From positions 293,260-357,259 of the forward strand of contig JBFLZR010000003.1 of the NCBI GenBank assembly GCA_040756055.1: a stretch of DNA of 64,000 nucleotides, written 5' to 3'. The notes under the pieces are model-generated. The model searched no databases. It saw nothing but the letters and a program-made list of their open reading frames with translations, and was not told the DNA's origin. The position numbers were made by a program, and so were the translations under genes. The DNA comes from Candidatus Zixiibacteriota bacterium. Its GTDB lineage: Bacteria > Zixibacteria > MSB-5A5 > GN15 > FEB-12. The number at the start of each line of letters is the position of its first letter. Within the stretch, counting starts at the first letter, position 1. This document shows, one piece after another, positions 7,963 through 15,953 of the stretch.

Positions 7963-8964
7963 CTATTCGCTGGATGGGGCCTCCCTGAGAAAAGCCGCTG
8001 ATTCTTCCGGAGCGACCGTGTTGATGTATATGCCGGAGCCAATCTCAAATCCGGCCGGGATGGATATTTTGGGTATAATCACCATGTACCAGTGGAGATA
8101 CCGGGTGTCTTCGTCGCCGATTGGCGACGACCGGATAACATAGTTGTAGTCCGGATCGTTGAGCCCAAAATGTATTTTCGCCAGAATTTCTTTAAGGACA
8201 CAGGCAAAATCGGACAATTCTTCGTTGGTGGCCGAGACGAAACTGGGCATGTGTCTTCTAGGGTAGATACGGCATTCGAAGGGTGAACGGGCGGCGAAGG
8301 GGCAGAAGGCGACGAAATTATCGGTGGTAAGAATGATTCTCTCTTTCTGCCTGAGTTCTTCTTCGAGCATATCACAGTACACGCAGGTCCCCCGTTCATC
8401 GTAGTGCAGTACCGCCTGTTCCAGCGGGTATCTGACGTGCGGTGGGACTATGGGGGTGGCGATTATCTGAGAGTGCGGGTGTTCCAGCGATGTCCCTGCG
8501 CGCTGCCCATGATTGCGAAATATCGTAATGAGGTTGATCTTGTCGTTTTTGCTGATGGCGAAATGTCGCTGGCGGTAGGCCCGCAGAACATTGGTTACTT
8601 CGTCCGGCTTCATCAGAGCGATGCTCGTGTTGTGACGAGGGTGCTCGATGACGACCTCGGCAACACCGAAACCGTCGGCTGTTAAAAAAGACCCGACCCG
8701 GTTGCGAGTGGTGTCAAGATTAGGCTGGAGAGCGGCATACTTGTTCGGAACAACCCGCACCTGCCAGTTGTCGTCCTCAGGATAAATATAGACCGGATCT
8801 TCGGTTTGGTTCTCGTTACCCGGACAGAACGGGCAACCCTGCTTGTAATCCGGAAAATCTCGACGTTCTTTGCGTGGCCCGGCGTAATCCGATGGCCGTC
8901 CCCCGCGCTCGGGCGCCAGGACAACCCATTCCTTAGTGGCTTGATTCTGACGGAATTCCGGCAT
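7963..8964 (-). CDS. galT: Galactose-1-phosphate uridylyltransferase
   Basis: This 333-residue GalT-family enzyme of the HIT superfamily exchanges UMP between UDP-glucose and galactose-1-phosphate (Leloir pathway), in the cytoplasm. Zinc-site residues are Cys44 and Cys47 (GCPFCPGN), His111 and His162. The catalytic motif EHPHSQ holds the nucleophile His164. The N-terminal PERGGRPSDY and C-terminal YLHWYMVIIPK segments are typical. The start is ATG 8964 behind GGGGGG. It is the last gene of a probable minus-strand operon (pcm, DUF547 lipoprotein, galT; gaps of 32 and 34 bp). No galK or galE is nearby, and some relatives act on other sugar phosphates, so the exact sugar is likely but unproven. 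Confidence 0.88.
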   Translation of the reverse strand: MPEFRQNQATKEWVVLAPERGGRPSDYAGPRKERRDFPDYKQGCPFCPGNENQTEDPVYIYPEDDNWQVRVVPNKYAALQPNLDTTRNRVGSFLTADGFGVAEVVIEHPRHNTSIALMKPDEVTNVLRAYRQRHFAISKNDKINLITIFRNHGQRAGTSLEHPHSQIIATPIVPPHVRYPLEQAVLHYDERGTCVYCDMLEEELRQKERIILTTDNFVAFCPFAARSPFECRIYPRRHMPSFVSATNEELSDFACVLKEILAKIHFGLNDPDYNYVIRSSPIGDEDTRYLHWYMVIIPKISIPAGFEIGSGIYINTVAPEESAAFLREAPSSE

Positions 8965-8998
8965 AGGCCCCCCGTTTCATGTTCTTATTCGCAGCGAC

Positions 8999-9817
8999 TC
9001 AGTGATTCCGCTTGATATCGTTGAGCGACCAGTCATAGGGGAAAAATTCGACTGTCCACGGCTCGGTTGTATCAACGAACTCGAAGATAGATTTATCCGC
9101 ATAGGTGAAGATGAAATTCAGGGCAGCCGCTCTGGCAGGTTCCAGCTGAGGGTATTCTTCGGTTCCATACATTTCGATGAATTCATCGCCGAACCAGGAG
9201 AAAAGCTCGTTGGTGGTGACGGTATTGGTATGCGGGTTGATCTTGTTAAGTTTAGGTTCGTTGACGAAGGCTATCACGGCATCGTTGAGCTGGGCACTGA
9301 CGGTTTGTGGCAAGAGAGGTCGATCCAGAAGGGGAGGAGCTCCCTTTGAGGCGTTATTGAGGGCGAAATGTATTCTGGGGTCCTTAAATTCAGGGCGAAG
9401 GATGTCGTGCTCGATCTCATTGAGAGATACCTTTCTACCGGCAATATCCCATTTCTTATCGTCAAAGGCCCCTTTAATATCCTTTATCGATTTCACGGGG
9501 TAATGGTTCAGAATCGTCTGCAGCGCGAAGGCATTATAGGCGTTTATCCAGAGCGCCATTCGCGCAGCCGGCTCCAAACTTGCATATGTCTCAGATGATG
9601 TCTTTCCGAGTTGGTCGATAAATTTGTCCAGAGCCTTGCGATCTTTGAGCAGGGCTGCATAGTCAACACCGTCGGTCTTCACAAACGAACCGAGAACAGT
9701 GCCATAGGAGTAATAGAACTCATTTTCGGCGGGGGATTTGGCGCCTGAGGGTGTGTCCGCCGAGCTGCAGCCTACGACCGGCAGAACTACCATTGTGATG
9801 ATCCAGAGATATCTCAT
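8999..9817 (-). CDS. DUF547-domain lipoprotein
   Basis: This 272-residue protein has a lipoprotein signal (hydrophobic residues 4-16, lipobox VVGC with Cys17). It then carries the DUF547 hallmark RMALWINAYNAFALQTILNHYPV, followed by IEHDILR and IHFALNNASKGAPPL. DUF547 proteins are widespread in Gram-negative and plant genomes and have no defined reaction. The protein is expected to be anchored in the periplasm. GGAAGGG precedes ATG 9817 by six bases. It lies 32 bp downstream of the exported PIMT gene and 34 bp upstream of galT. Confidence 0.85.
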   Translation of the reverse strand: MRYLWIITMVVLPVVGCSSADTPSGAKSPAENEFYYSYGTVLGSFVKTDGVDYAALLKDRKALDKFIDQLGKTSSETYASLEPAARMALWINAYNAFALQTILNHYPVKSIKDIKGAFDDKKWDIAGRKVSLNEIEHDILRPEFKDPRIHFALNNASKGAPPLLDRPLLPQTVSAQLNDAVIAFVNEPKLNKINPHTNTVTTNELFSWFGDEFIEMYGTEEYPQLEPARAAALNFIFTYADKSIFEFVDTTEPWTVEFFPYDWSLNDIKRNH

Positions 9818-9849
9818 TTTTGCCCTTCCAAACTAAATCGTGCAAAGAT

Positions 9850-10584
9850 TCATCGGTTTTCTGAAGCCTCCCCTGTCATGGGGACAAATCGAACAGGGAT
9901 AATCTCCTCAGTTGTCGTCTTTCCGTTGCTTTTAGTAACTAACAAGAGTTGCTGCCAGTGTGTTCCGACCGGAACCACCAAACGTCCTTTGTCGGCCAGC
10001 TGGTCAATCAGAGGCTGGGGGATTGAAGGCGGGGCGCAGGTGACGATGACAGCATCGTACGGCGCATGCTCGGCCCAGCCATTGTAGCCATCGCCGCACA
10101 TAACGCTGATATTGGAGTAGCCGAGACTTTCCAACAGACTATCCGCACGGCGGCACAGGGGTTCGATTATCTCAATGGTGAACACACTGTCGGCCAGTTC
10201 GGCCAGAAGAGCTGCCTGGTAACCGGAACCGGTGCCGATCTCCAGGACTTTATCCATAGAGTCGATATCAAGCAGTTCGGTCATGAGGGCTACTATATAC
10301 GGCTGGGAGATTGTCTGGTCTTCGCCGATCGGCAACGGATAGTCACTATAAGCGTCTTTTTGATACTGTTCGGGGACGAAACGATGTCTCTCAACTTTGC
10401 GCATAGCCCCAAGAACGCCCGGGTCAGATATACCTCTGGCTTCAATCTGGCTCTGGACCATTTTAAGTCGTTGTTGTTGGAACACCCCAGTAGAGTCGGA
10501 TGGGGCATCCTGTTGAGATTGTGAGCAGAATGACAGGCCACAGGCTATGAACAATATGATAACGATTTGTCGTGCCCAGCTCAT
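9850..10584 (-). CDS. pcm: Protein-L-isoaspartate O-methyltransferase with N-terminal export signal
   Basis: This 244-residue PIMT methylates isoaspartyl residues in aged proteins using S-adenosylmethionine. The signature RHRFVPEQYQKDAYSDYPLPIG runs into GEDQTISQPYIVALM, and the SAM loop is VLEIGTGSGYQAA (residues 113-125). It differs from ordinary PIMTs by a hydrophobic N-terminal stretch (residues 6-19) with Cys15 and Cys20, followed by a Ser/Gln-rich linker. I read this as a signal peptide or lipoprotein signal, although the residues before either Cys are not a textbook lipobox. A second, signal-less PIMT is at 46706-47392. The presence of SAM outside the cytoplasm is not expected, so the location is a puzzle. 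Confidence 0.88.
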   Translation of the reverse strand: MSWARQIVIILFIACGLSFCSQSQQDAPSDSTGVFQQQRLKMVQSQIEARGISDPGVLGAMRKVERHRFVPEQYQKDAYSDYPLPIGEDQTISQPYIVALMTELLDIDSMDKVLEIGTGSGYQAALLAELADSVFTIEIIEPLCRRADSLLESLGYSNISVMCGDGYNGWAEHAPYDAVIVTCAPPSIPQPLIDQLADKGRLVVPVGTHWQQLLLVTKSNGKTTTEEIIPVRFVPMTGEASENR

Positions 10585-10770
10585 TTCGTGACCCCTTTGA
10601 CGACGGAAGATAGAAGGGTGCTACCTTAATCTTGAGTATTTCCATTTGCCTCGCAAGCGATTTTTGTCCGGCTGGAGAGGAATAATACGGGGAAAGTAAT
10701 TTGCGTCGGGGCCCAATGGTGATATATTGAGGACTGATTCCAGATCAGAACAGGCTTCAGGAGTACCGAA

Positions 10771-11943
10771 ATAAACCGCAAGATCACATTTCTGTATACG
10801 AATATCGGGCGAGGCCACCCGTACTATCTCGATGGGATCGTTGAGTCTATCACTCGCCGGGGTCAGCTCGCCATGGTGAGGCGCCAGACAGATGTTTTTG
10901 AAGTCTCCAGCGGGTTGGCTCGACTGGGGTGGAAAGCAGTCCGCTCTCTCTACTACCGGGGGGCATCGGACGGCATGTTTGGGAAACTGTATAAAGGGAT
11001 ACGCGGCCGGGCCGATTACAACAGGCCGGGGCTGACTCTTAACGCTCTCGCTGGCGGCATCAGACCGGCTATATTGAACAGTCAGGATACAGTAGTTGTG
11101 GCTCATCCGACGCTCGTGGCTATCCTGAGAGGACACAGAGATCTGGTTTATCAGCATGGCGAAGTTGTCGCTCCCGATGAGTCAATAGTCAAAGGGGCAA
11201 ACTATGTTCTGGTCCCGACTGATACGGTGGCGAAATCTTTTGTTGCGGGAGGTTATGACGAGTCGCGGGTAATTGTTACTGGATTGTGTATTGAGCCGTC
11301 GCTGGTGCGAGTCGCCCGTGAGTCGTTTGAGGCGCGAGTGCTCAGAATAAATGGTCAGGGTCCTCTCACTGGAGCGTTCTTCAGTTCCGGAGCCGAGCCC
11401 AAGACGCATGTAAAGAGTCTGGTGGCCGCCGCTGTTTATGCCGCAAATTCAGGGGGGAGAGCCATACTGTTCGCCCGCCGGGGCGGTTTTTTTCAACAAT
11501 ACGCCGCGGCAAAGTTTGGCGAGTCTCGGATTCAGTATATGTCGGTGGGGAGCGCCGATGGTTTGCCGTCCGAACTTCCTGAGGCCATGGTGGTGTTGTA
11601 CGAATCAAGACGCGAACTAAATGCTTTCACGACCAGCCTGTTTCGGTACTTTGACTATTTTGTCTCACCATCGCATGAGAGGACCAATTGGGCTCTCGGG
11701 TTGGGTTTGCCGATGTTTGTGGTTGGACCCTGCTATGGTCCTTTCGCGCCCCAGAATAGGGACATCTTGCTAAAATCCGGCGTTGCGGATGTTCTTGACA
11801 CGCCGGTGTCAGCGGTTGGTTTCGGGGATAAATTGACCGCCATGCGGCAGCACGGCGTGCTCAGCGATATGGCACACGCCGGGATCGGCAAATTTGATAT
11901 AAACGGGTTTGAAAAGGCCGCTGAATTCTTGACCGCAGAGTAA
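10771..11943 (+). CDS. GT-B-like glycosyltransferase family protein, probable ATA start
   Basis: The protein resembles GT-B glycosyltransferases of the MurG/MGDG-synthase type. An N-terminal Gly-rich loop TNIGRGHPYYLDG is followed by a Rossmann-like acceptor half (TVVVAHPTLVAILRG) and a C-terminal half with YFVSPSHERTNWALGLGLPM, the region that binds the sugar nucleotide in this fold. The first conventional start (ATG 10873) would remove the Gly-rich loop. The frame is open up to 10738. AGGAG at 10759-10763 lies seven bases before ATA 10771, giving the N-terminus INRKITFLYTNIGRG, a normal beginning for this fold. I infer an AUA start (390 residues). The conservative alternative is 10873-11943 (356 residues). 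Acceptor and sugar are unknown. Confidence 0.72.
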   Translation: MNRKITFLYTNIGRGHPYYLDGIVESITRRGQLAMVRRQTDVFEVSSGLARLGWKAVRSLYYRGASDGMFGKLYKGIRGRADYNRPGLTLNALAGGIRPAILNSQDTVVVAHPTLVAILRGHRDLVYQHGEVVAPDESIVKGANYVLVPTDTVAKSFVAGGYDESRVIVTGLCIEPSLVRVARESFEARVLRINGQGPLTGAFFSSGAEPKTHVKSLVAAAVYAANSGGRAILFARRGGFFQQYAAAKFGESRIQYMSVGSADGLPSELPEAMVVLYESRRELNAFTTSLFRYFDYFVSPSHERTNWALGLGLPMFVVGPCYGPFAPQNRDILLKSGVADVLDTPVSAVGFGDKLTAMRQHGVLSDMAHAGIGKFDINGFEKAAEFLTAE

Positions 11944-12121
11944 CCTGCGTCTTTACCTTAGACTTAGCGCGGGCGCTTGAGCTGCCGGAGGAATTCGGCT
12001 GTGATAGTTGTGGTGTGTGATAGCACTTCGAGGCAAGTCAGCACCCTTTATCTGAGAATCCGATTCCAGCGCACGGGTTTTTCTTTTGCTTTGGCCGGGT
12101 ATCCTTTATATTCTGCGGATT

Positions 12122-13342
12122 ATGCTTGGCAAAGCGATAGCATTTATCAGACAATTCGATAAGAGTCTGTGGATTCTTTCTGCCGGGTGGTTCGTGAGCG
12201 CCGCCGGGTTTGCGATCTCCATTCCTTTCATAGCCATCTACTTTCATGCCGAGTTGGGTATGTCTATGTCCGAAATTGGGGTGTTTTTCGGGGCGATGGC
12301 GGTGGTTCGTTCTGTATTTCAAGCTGTCGGAGGAGAGGTTTCCGATCGCATGGAACGGAACACCCTGATGGTGTACTCGCAGATATTCAGGGCGGTGGCC
12401 TTTGCCGTTCTCGCAATATCAATCTACCAGGACTGGGGATTTTGGCCGATTGCTTCGTCGCTGGGAGTCAACGCCATATTTGGCGCCGTATTTCAACCGG
12501 TGGCGAATGCCGTGGTTTCGGATATCGTTCCGGCAGATAAACGTCTCGATGGCTACGCCATTACTCGATCCGCCGGCAATCTCGGCTGGGCGGTCGGACC
12601 GGCGCTTGGAGGTTTTTTCGCGGGATATTCCTACGGCATACTATTCGTCATGTCCTCAGCAGCTACCCTAATCTCCGGGCTCGTTTTCTTGTTCTTCATG
12701 AAGCCGGTGCCAACCGTTCGGGTCCAGGAGCGGTTCAAGTTCTCGGATCTGATGGCAATAAAGAAGGACCCCTACCTTGCCCGGCATTCTCTTTTGATAT
12801 TCGCTTTGTATCTTGTCGTGGCACAGCTTATGGCGCCGTTTTCGGTCTACACGGTGGAGATGGTCAAGATAAGTGAACATCAACTGGGTTTATTGTATAC
12901 TCTCAACGGTCTGATTGTCGTACTGTTTCAGATACCGGTTACTCGATTATTGGCGAAATACAAGCTTACCAGCCAACTTGCGGCGGGAGCGTTCCTTTAT
13001 GCCGTAGGTTACGGTATGGTCGGACTGCTCGTCGGATTTGAATATTTCGTGGTGGCTATCGTTATCGTGACCATAGGTGAAATAGTCATGTCGCCGCCAT
13101 CGCTCACCTTGACCTCAAATCTGGCCCCGGAGGGGAGGATGGGGAGGTACATGGGGATTTTCGGGTTCTTTGTCGCCTCCGGGTGGTCATTTGGCCCCCT
13201 TTACGGAGGTGTGATTCTCGACCAGTTCGGAGCTAACGCCGCCATAGCTTGGGCCCTGATTGCATCGCTGGCCATACTCGCCGGTTTCGGTTATATGCTT
13301 TTCACGCGGTCACTGCCGGACCGTTTCAATATCAGGGATTAG
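12122..13342 (+). CDS. Major facilitator superfamily transporter
   Basis: This 406-residue membrane protein has about twelve hydrophobic helices. Between helices 2 and 3 it has the MFS loop GGEVSDRMERNTLMVYSQ, a variant of motif A. After helix 4 comes RLDGYAITRSAGNLGWAVGPALGG, typical of drug/sugar efflux MFS proteins. I choose ATG 12122 (MLGKAIAFIRQFDKS), because the 12 upstream codons to TTG 12086 look like non-coding sequence. It ends seven bases before the convergent stop of the first array gene, with no terminator between them. The substrate is unknown. Confidence 0.88.
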   Translation: MLGKAIAFIRQFDKSLWILSAGWFVSAAGFAISIPFIAIYFHAELGMSMSEIGVFFGAMAVVRSVFQAVGGEVSDRMERNTLMVYSQIFRAVAFAVLAISIYQDWGFWPIASSLGVNAIFGAVFQPVANAVVSDIVPADKRLDGYAITRSAGNLGWAVGPALGGFFAGYSYGILFVMSSAATLISGLVFLFFMKPVPTVRVQERFKFSDLMAIKKDPYLARHSLLIFALYLVVAQLMAPFSVYTVEMVKISEHQLGLLYTLNGLIVVLFQIPVTRLLAKYKLTSQLAAGAFLYAVGYGMVGLLVGFEYFVVAIVIVTIGEIVMSPPSLTLTSNLAPEGRMGRYMGIFGFFVASGWSFGPLYGGVILDQFGANAAIAWALIASLAILAGFGYMLFTRSLPDRFNIRD

Positions 13343-13349
13343 AACAACC

Positions 13350-15920
13350 CTACTTGATGATAACGAACTTTCCTATCTGAGTACCCTTCTCAGACTCCAC
13401 CACCCAGTAATACAGGCCGGTTACCGCTGCCTGAGTGTTGCGAGTGATCAGATTCCATGTATCGTGCATGGCCTCCGGACCACCATCGGGATAATTGTGG
13501 TCGAGTTCGCGCACAAGGTCACCGTCGAGAGAGTAGATATATATCTTGCAGACGGGCGGAAGGTTCCCGAAGTGAATCCGCTTCATCCGGCTGGAGGCTT
13601 CGTTGCTGTACCGGTTTTCGTAACCTTCGTCGTCGTACCCAGCGTCTGCTCGATAAGGGTTGGGGTATACGTATATCTTTCGATTCTGTTGATCAGCCTG
13701 CTCGGCTGAGGTCAGAGGGTATACCTCTATAGCTCCGTTGAGAAGGGAACTCTCCATTGGACCGAGACCGACCTCCGGGGAGCCGAAGTCGAATGCGGTC
13801 ACGTTAATGAAGTATGGTACCGTAGGAAGAAGATTATCTACCGTCACTTCATACTCAAAGTACTTGAGGTAGCCGTCTTCGGTAACTTCATCGGGCCTTG
13901 CCAACTCGGGCGCCAATGATGTTGGATAGGGTTGGTCGGGGTATCTTTTGATAATCGGAGTTGATATTCCCAATTCCGAGCAGTTATAGTCTTGTGTGAT
14001 GAAGTAGAAGAGTGAGTCGGGGCAGAGGGGATGCTTATAAGGATGCGCGCTTGTATAAGCGAGCGGATTGAAGTTGTCGTCGCCGATCAGGTCACCGTAG
14101 AGAAGTTGAAGATCTTCGAGGAGGAACGGCGTATCCTTCACTTCCCATCGGTCACCGACCAGATTGTACACAAACTTTGTATAATCCTCCAGGTCGTACG
14201 ACCCCACCAGGCTGTAACTGGTGGCTCTGCTGTCGCGGGCACAGTACACGCGATAACCTTCGAAATCAATCCTTCCGGTGAATTGATCTCCCGTCGTTTC
14301 CGAGAGAAGGCCGTTGAATCGCACTGTCACGGAGTTCAATTGCGGCTCCAGGCGCACAATCGGTGCTGGAGGCGGAGAGGCACCTCTAAAATCGGGAACC
14401 CCGTCGCCTTCGTAAAAAGTCGTCCGACAGTTCACATACGCCAGACCCGTGTCGGTAACGATAGTATCCAGGCAGCAAGTGCGAGACTTTCCGAAATAGC
14501 CGTCTCCATCGGTGTCGATGCCCGGGTTGTCGTAGATCCAGGAGGCCCACCGTGTGTTTTTGACGAGGTTGGAGAAGTTGAGAGACTTGTAGTATGCGGC
14601 GGGATTGTTGGGGTTCCAGGACGTCTCAAAGTCGGAGGGATTGACGTGGAAGCTGTCTCCGGCGACCAGGGCGAACGTTATAGGTAATGACTCACCCGGA
14701 TAAATATCAAACGGTCCGAAAGAGAGAAGAAATCTATTATCAAAGCCGTCCGCGAAGTTGTCTGAAAATTCCGGTGGTGGCAGCCACCCCTGCGAGCTAT
14801 AGTCGATGTTGGCGTACAGCATATCATAGTCGAACTCAGGATGTCTCATTACGTAGTACTTGTTTCGATCCCCTAGCGGAGTTCCGAGTCTATCGCCGAA
14901 ATCCCTGAAAGGGTCGATCTCCTTTTCAGACCGTCGTGGTCCCCAGTCACGGGATGGATCTTCGTAATTGGTGATCCACCAATTGAATGAATAGTCTGGG
15001 TAGTCAGATGGTGTCTTTACGATTTTGACCCCAGCGGCTGCTCGAGGGGAAGTCTCGATCCACTTGCCGTCGGCGGGGTCGCCGTCGTTATCAGCGAAAT
15101 ACGCAATGTTGATGGTATCGATAAACCCGCATCCCTCAGGAGCCGGGTGAAATCGGTAAAAACCGACTATATCGTCCCACCATCCTCCGTCAGTGAGTAT
15201 GTGCAAAATGTCGCAGTCCATCCAAATGGCCATGTACACTTGTTGGAGTGTTTTGTCCCCGACATTTTTCACTTTGTAGTCAAATAGAATGAAATCATCG
15301 GCGTAATCGTAACTCCAGGCCATCGAACGGTGGACCACTTCGACGTTGAGGGGTTTATGAGTGGAATTGTCGTAGAAGTCAATTCCGACTAGTGTCGGAT
15401 CGTCCCTCGTATCGTCGTACTCACAGATTATATCCTCCTCTGACTTCGCATCTATCGAGTAGTAGCTACTGCTAACATCTATCGTTTTATATTCGAACCC
15501 GGCGGTCTGTCGTGTGTGAACAACCCATTCTTCAGTTGGCCAAAACTCGTTTCTGGAATAGAAGTCGTCACTGGCGACCGATACGGCCGTGTCCCGACCA
15601 ATCACCGCGCCAATCCATAAAGAAGCAGAAAACATGTATATCAGGTCGCTATACTTTGGATAAACGCATCCCAGGAACCACTGGCCGGTGATGGGATCCA
15701 AAATGTCTCCCCCTAAAGTGCTGATGGTCCCGTTGTTGGCGACTACCAGTTGCAGGTTGCCGATGTCGTGCACAGCGTACTGGACATAGAGGCCAGAAGC
15801 CGTGAGCGACGTCGTCGATTTGGTAGCAGTGAGAAACTGTTTGTTGATAACATCGCGGCCCGCTCCGGAAGACACGAGGAAGCAAAGGACAAACAGTGCC
15901 GTCTGACAAAGTTGTTTCAT
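13350..15920 (-). CDS. Large secreted array protein 1 (T9SS-like C-terminal tail), subfamily A
   Basis: This 856-residue secreted protein is the last gene of a five-member tandem family. It has a signal peptide at 1-21, an N-terminal VVANNGT motif near residue 62 and a LWIGAVIGRDT segment near 101. The conserved block MAWSYDYADDFILFDYKVKN follows near 205-225. A Ca-binding-like DTDGDGYFGK sequence with an adjacent Cys pair (RTCC) lies near 478, then GDGVPDFRGASPPP and a fibronectin-III-like DFEGYRVY region. The tail (about 750-856) begins YVYPNPYR and ends GLYYWVVES...GKFVIIK, like T9SS type A sorting domains. AGGAGG precedes ATG 15920 by 11 bases. It lies 33 bp after array gene 2, so both probably share a transcript. 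I do not recognise a function. Confidence 0.8.
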   Translation of the reverse strand: MKQLCQTALFVLCFLVSSGAGRDVINKQFLTATKSTTSLTASGLYVQYAVHDIGNLQLVVANNGTISTLGGDILDPITGQWFLGCVYPKYSDLIYMFSASLWIGAVIGRDTAVSVASDDFYSRNEFWPTEEWVVHTRQTAGFEYKTIDVSSSYYSIDAKSEEDIICEYDDTRDDPTLVGIDFYDNSTHKPLNVEVVHRSMAWSYDYADDFILFDYKVKNVGDKTLQQVYMAIWMDCDILHILTDGGWWDDIVGFYRFHPAPEGCGFIDTINIAYFADNDGDPADGKWIETSPRAAAGVKIVKTPSDYPDYSFNWWITNYEDPSRDWGPRRSEKEIDPFRDFGDRLGTPLGDRNKYYVMRHPEFDYDMLYANIDYSSQGWLPPPEFSDNFADGFDNRFLLSFGPFDIYPGESLPITFALVAGDSFHVNPSDFETSWNPNNPAAYYKSLNFSNLVKNTRWASWIYDNPGIDTDGDGYFGKSRTCCLDTIVTDTGLAYVNCRTTFYEGDGVPDFRGASPPPAPIVRLEPQLNSVTVRFNGLLSETTGDQFTGRIDFEGYRVYCARDSRATSYSLVGSYDLEDYTKFVYNLVGDRWEVKDTPFLLEDLQLLYGDLIGDDNFNPLAYTSAHPYKHPLCPDSLFYFITQDYNCSELGISTPIIKRYPDQPYPTSLAPELARPDEVTEDGYLKYFEYEVTVDNLLPTVPYFINVTAFDFGSPEVGLGPMESSLLNGAIEVYPLTSAEQADQQNRKIYVYPNPYRADAGYDDEGYENRYSNEASSRMKRIHFGNLPPVCKIYIYSLDGDLVRELDHNYPDGGPEAMHDTWNLITRNTQAAVTGLYYWVVESEKGTQIGKFVIIK

Positions 15921-15953
15921 AATGGAAGTACCCTCCTAATAATGTGCTGCTGA

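Noticed and set aside
14031-14687. Long plus-strand frames opposite the array genes (also 16944-17324, 19483-20250, 51441-52271, 48254-49051)
   Set aside because: They mirror the repeated protein coding on the other strand; no ribosome site or conserved motif is seen. Similarity among them simply reflects similarity of the sense genes.
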